From Bog-159 sp035308525 (GTDB lineage Bacteria > Acidobacteriota > Terriglobia > Bryobacterales > Bryobacteraceae), in NCBI GenBank assembly GCA_035308525.1, contig DATGGM010000072.1, positions 1 to 64,000 of the forward strand: a stretch of DNA of 64,000 nucleotides, given 5' to 3'. The translations under genes were made by a program, and so were the position numbers. The notes under the pieces were generated by a model. That model saw only the letters and a list, made by a program, of their open reading frames with translations. It ran no database searches and was not told the DNA's origin. This document shows positions 61,544-64,000 of this stretch, piece by piece (the first letter of the stretch is position 1; every line of letters starts with the position of its first letter).

Positions 61544-64000
61544 ATGCGATTCAAGAAGCTCGCAGGCCTATCCGTTCTCTATTTCTGTTGCACCTCACTG
61601 CCGGCGCAGGTATCCGCGGTCCTCGCGGGGACCGTCGCCGATGAATCCGGCGCCGTGGTTGCGGCCGCGGCAATCACGGCGAGGAACCTGGATCGAGGCG
61701 AAGTCCGGAAGACCATGACCGATCCGGAGGGACGCTTTCAATTCATCGCCTTGCCGGTCGGTCCATACGAGATTGATTGTACGAAACCTGGATTCACGGC
61801 AGAGGTCCGCAGCGGTGTTCATCTGGTAGTAGGCCAGAGCGCCTTCGTCGAGATGCGGCTAAGGGTTGGCGAATCGAGCCAACAGGTAACCGTGACCGGC
61901 GACGCGCCTTTGGTCGGCGTCACCAACGCCGATATATCCGGCCTGGTCGGCGAGCGCCCGGTGAAAGACCTGCCGCTCAACGGACGCAGTTACGACGAGC
62001 TTCTGACCTTGAATCCCGGCGTCGTCAATTTCACATCGGCCAAAACCGGCGGCGTGGGCGTTTCCAACTCGACTTCCGGCAACAACTTCGCCGTGGGGGG
62101 CAACCGGCCCCAGCAGAATCTCTTCCTGTTAAACGGCATCGAATTCACCGGCGCGGCCGAGAACAACATGCAACCCGGCGGCGTCAGCCAGGAGTTGCTG
62201 GGCGTGGATGCCGTGCGTGAGTTCAATGTGCTGCGCGATTCCTACGGCGCGGAATATGGCAAGCATCCCGGCGCGCAGGTTCTGATCGTCACCCAGTCCG
62301 GCGGCAACCAGTTGCACGGATCCCTTTACGAGTTTCTGCGCAACAACGCATTCGACGCGCGCAACTTCTTCGACGGCTCTGCCACCCCCGGCTTCGTGCG
62401 CAACGAGTTCGGCGGCGCCGTCGGCGGACCGATCCGCAAGGATCATACGTTCTTCTTCGCCAATTATGAGGGACTCCGCCAGCATCTCAGGCAGACCGGT
62501 GTCGACCTGGTGCCGGACAACAATGCGCGCCAAGGGTATCTGCCGTGCAAGCTCGTCAGTCCCGCTCCGAGCCCATGTCCCTCGTCCGGCCTGGCCTTTG
62601 TGGGCGCATCCCCGCTGATCTCGCTTTGGCCCGCGCCCACGCCCGGCGCTTCCGACTTCGGCGGCATCTCCGAAGCGTTCAATAGCCCGCTGCAGACTAT
62701 TCGCGATGATTTCGGCACGTTCCGCCTGGACCACAATTTCTCCGGCCGGGATTTCATGAACGCCGTCTACACCATCGACGACAGCGCCGACTTCACCCCC
62801 ACCAGCACCAACCTTTACAGCACGGATATCGACAGCCTGCGCGAACAAGTGTTGAGCGTACAGGAAACCCACGTGCTTTCGCCGTCCTCCCTGAACACGT
62901 TTCGCGCAGGCTTTTCGCGCGCGGGGTACTTCTTTACCGGTGAGCCGACGCCCGGAACACCCGCGGCGGATCTGCCGGGTTACATCGCCGGACTGCCTAT
63001 CGGCGCCGCCGTGGTGGGCGGCAGTGCGGCATCCAATCCGACCGCGCAGTTAAGCCTGGCGGGCAGCAACAACGGCAGCAACCTGCGCATGGCGCGCAGT
63101 CTGTTCACCTACGAAGATCGCGTTTCGCTTACCCGCGGGCGCCACCAGTTCGAATGGGGCGCGTGGTTCCAGCGCTTGCGGTCGAACGAACTTCTGGCCC
63201 TCAGCCAGTATGGCCAGGCCACCTTTACCAGCCTTCAGACCCTACTGTCGGGAACCGTCGGCACCCTGCTCTTCGACCCTGCGCCCACACCCCTGGGCTG
63301 GCGGTCGTGGTTCGGCGCGTGGTACGCCCAAGACACCATGCGGCTAAGTCCGCGCCTGACTCTAACCTTGGGCTTTCGAGACGAGTTCAGCAACGGTTGG
63401 AACGAAGTATTTGGCCGTGCCTCCAACTATGCATACAGCGGCCCCGTGATCAACACGCAGCCGTACGTGGGAAGCTCTGTCTTCACCGTGAACCACGCCC
63501 GGTTCCTGCCGCAGCCGCGCGCCGGGCTGGCCTGGAGTCCTTTCGGCTACCCCAGCCGGACCGTGGTGCGCGCCGGCTTCGGCATGTATAACGATTTGCA
63601 GGACGCCCTGGGATACCGCACCGATCAGAACGCGCCCTACAACCCAACGTACAGCCTGCCGAACGTTTTGGTGAAATCGCTACCGCTGGCCGCCGGTGCC
63701 GCCATTCCTTCCGCGGCCAAACTGGTGCCGGGCGGCGTGCAGCCGGAACTGCGAACTCCCACGCTGGTCTCTTGGTCGCTGCGGATTGAGCGGGAACTAA
63801 CCGCAAACACGGTTTTGACGGCCGGCTACATAGGGTCGCACGGCTATCACGAAATCATCGGCGTCGATTCCAACGAGCCGTTTCCAGTAGTCTGTCCGGC
63901 TTCACCCTGCCCCGCTAATTATCCGAGCAGCTTCCCGGCAGGCATTGCCGGAACGGCGGTTCCGGCCGGGACATATTATTACCCCACGTCCACTAAAGCC
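61544..64000 (+). CDS. TonB-dependent receptor, Oar-like (partial at right edge)
   Basis: The ATG at 61544 opens a frame that is uninterrupted to the window edge (819 codons). It has a signal peptide, a carboxypeptidase regulatory-like domain (about 28-108, GTVADESGAVVAAAAITARN) and a plug domain (about 110-245, with RPVKDLPLNGRSYDELLTLN). The barrel start follows, with GSLYEFLRNNAFDARNFF and GGAVGGPIRKDHTFFFANYE, both typical of Oar-type receptors. The C-terminal part is missing. The ligand is unknown. It follows the biotin carrier by 61 bases but is likely transcribed on its own. Confidence 0.92.
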   Translation, partial: MRFKKLAGLSVLYFCCTSLPAQVSAVLAGTVADESGAVVAAAAITARNLDRGEVRKTMTDPEGRFQFIALPVGPYEIDCTKPGFTAEVRSGVHLVVGQSAFVEMRLRVGESSQQVTVTGDAPLVGVTNADISGLVGERPVKDLPLNGRSYDELLTLNPGVVNFTSAKTGGVGVSNSTSGNNFAVGGNRPQQNLFLLNGIEFTGAAENNMQPGGVSQELLGVDAVREFNVLRDSYGAEYGKHPGAQVLIVTQSGGNQLHGSLYEFLRNNAFDARNFFDGSATPGFVRNEFGGAVGGPIRKDHTFFFANYEGLRQHLRQTGVDLVPDNNARQGYLPCKLVSPAPSPCPSSGLAFVGASPLISLWPAPTPGASDFGGISEAFNSPLQTIRDDFGTFRLDHNFSGRDFMNAVYTIDDSADFTPTSTNLYSTDIDSLREQVLSVQETHVLSPSSLNTFRAGFSRAGYFFTGEPTPGTPAADLPGYIAGLPIGAAVVGGSAASNPTAQLSLAGSNNGSNLRMARSLFTYEDRVSLTRGRHQFEWGAWFQRLRSNELLALSQYGQATFTSLQTLLSGTVGTLLFDPAPTPLGWRSWFGAWYAQDTMRLSPRLTLTLGFRDEFSNGWNEVFGRASNYAYSGPVINTQPYVGSSVFTVNHARFLPQPRAGLAWSPFGYPSRTVVRAGFGMYNDLQDALGYRTDQNAPYNPTYSLPNVLVKSLPLAAGAAIPSAAKLVPGGVQPELRTPTLVSWSLRIERELTANTVLTAGYIGSHGYHEIIGVDSNEPFPVVCPASPCPANYPSSFPAGIAGTAVPAGTYYYPTSTKA

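Overview
The window is a GC-rich chromosomal segment, very probably from an acidobacterium of the Solibacter/Bryobacter type. The reasons are a MacB/FtsX-type orphan permease with no ATPase next to it, a secreted pro-kumamolisin (S53) protease, two large TonB-dependent receptors with an N-terminal carboxypeptidase-like domain, a DUF2934 protein, many secreted beta-propeller proteins, and very tight gene packing with many 4-nt start/stop overlaps. This is inference from gene content; no rRNA is present. I found no tRNA, rRNA, IS element, CRISPR array or phage gene. No gene-free stretch exceeds about 200 bases.

Layout. 1-6969: the tail of an unknown gene, a lipoprotein metallophosphoesterase, a Tat-exported Gfo/Idh/MocA oxidoreductase, an S53 protease, two small orphan proteins, and purM-purN. 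7016-11958: a five-gene minus-strand operon encoding an OmpR-type regulator, a stand-alone receiver, an outer-membrane beta-barrel protein, a secreted cupredoxin and a histidine kinase. 12113-18342: a TMTC-like TPR membrane protein, UDP-glucose dehydrogenase, and an orphan ABC permease. 18330-30079: a seven-gene minus-strand run encoding response regulator, histidine kinase, YVTN propeller, TonB-dependent receptor, TolC, membrane-fusion protein and RND pump. 30196-35717: a secreted amidohydrolase, galE, gltA, a HEAT/barrel-sandwich membrane protein and a secreted protein of unknown function.

35868-43176: two tandem secreted arylsulfotransferase-like proteins coupled to a DinB protein and kdsA, then an orphan prepilin, ymdB, and two small proteins. 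43286-49556: a small cupin, glgC, a DedA protein, a secreted rhodanese, an FG-GAP protein, a sigma-54 activator with a changed phosphorylation site, and an alpha/beta hydrolase. 49758-59288: a small basic protein, dnaJ-grpE, a TPR/propeller protein, a giant CPBP-family membrane protease, enolase, phosphoglycerate mutase and an acyl desaturase. 59469-64000: the carboxyltransferase and biotin carrier of an acyl-CoA carboxylase, then a TonB-dependent receptor cut by the window edge.

Most of the housekeeping content is ordinary: purines, glycolysis, the TCA entry step, Kdo, glycogen and chaperones. The accessory interest is in two signalling-plus-envelope operons (7016-11958 and 18330-30079). In each, a two-component pair is translationally coupled to surface proteins that probably deliver, sense or expel its ligand. 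The tandem sulfotransferases and the giant CPBP protease are also unusual. No substrate can be assigned from sequence alone.
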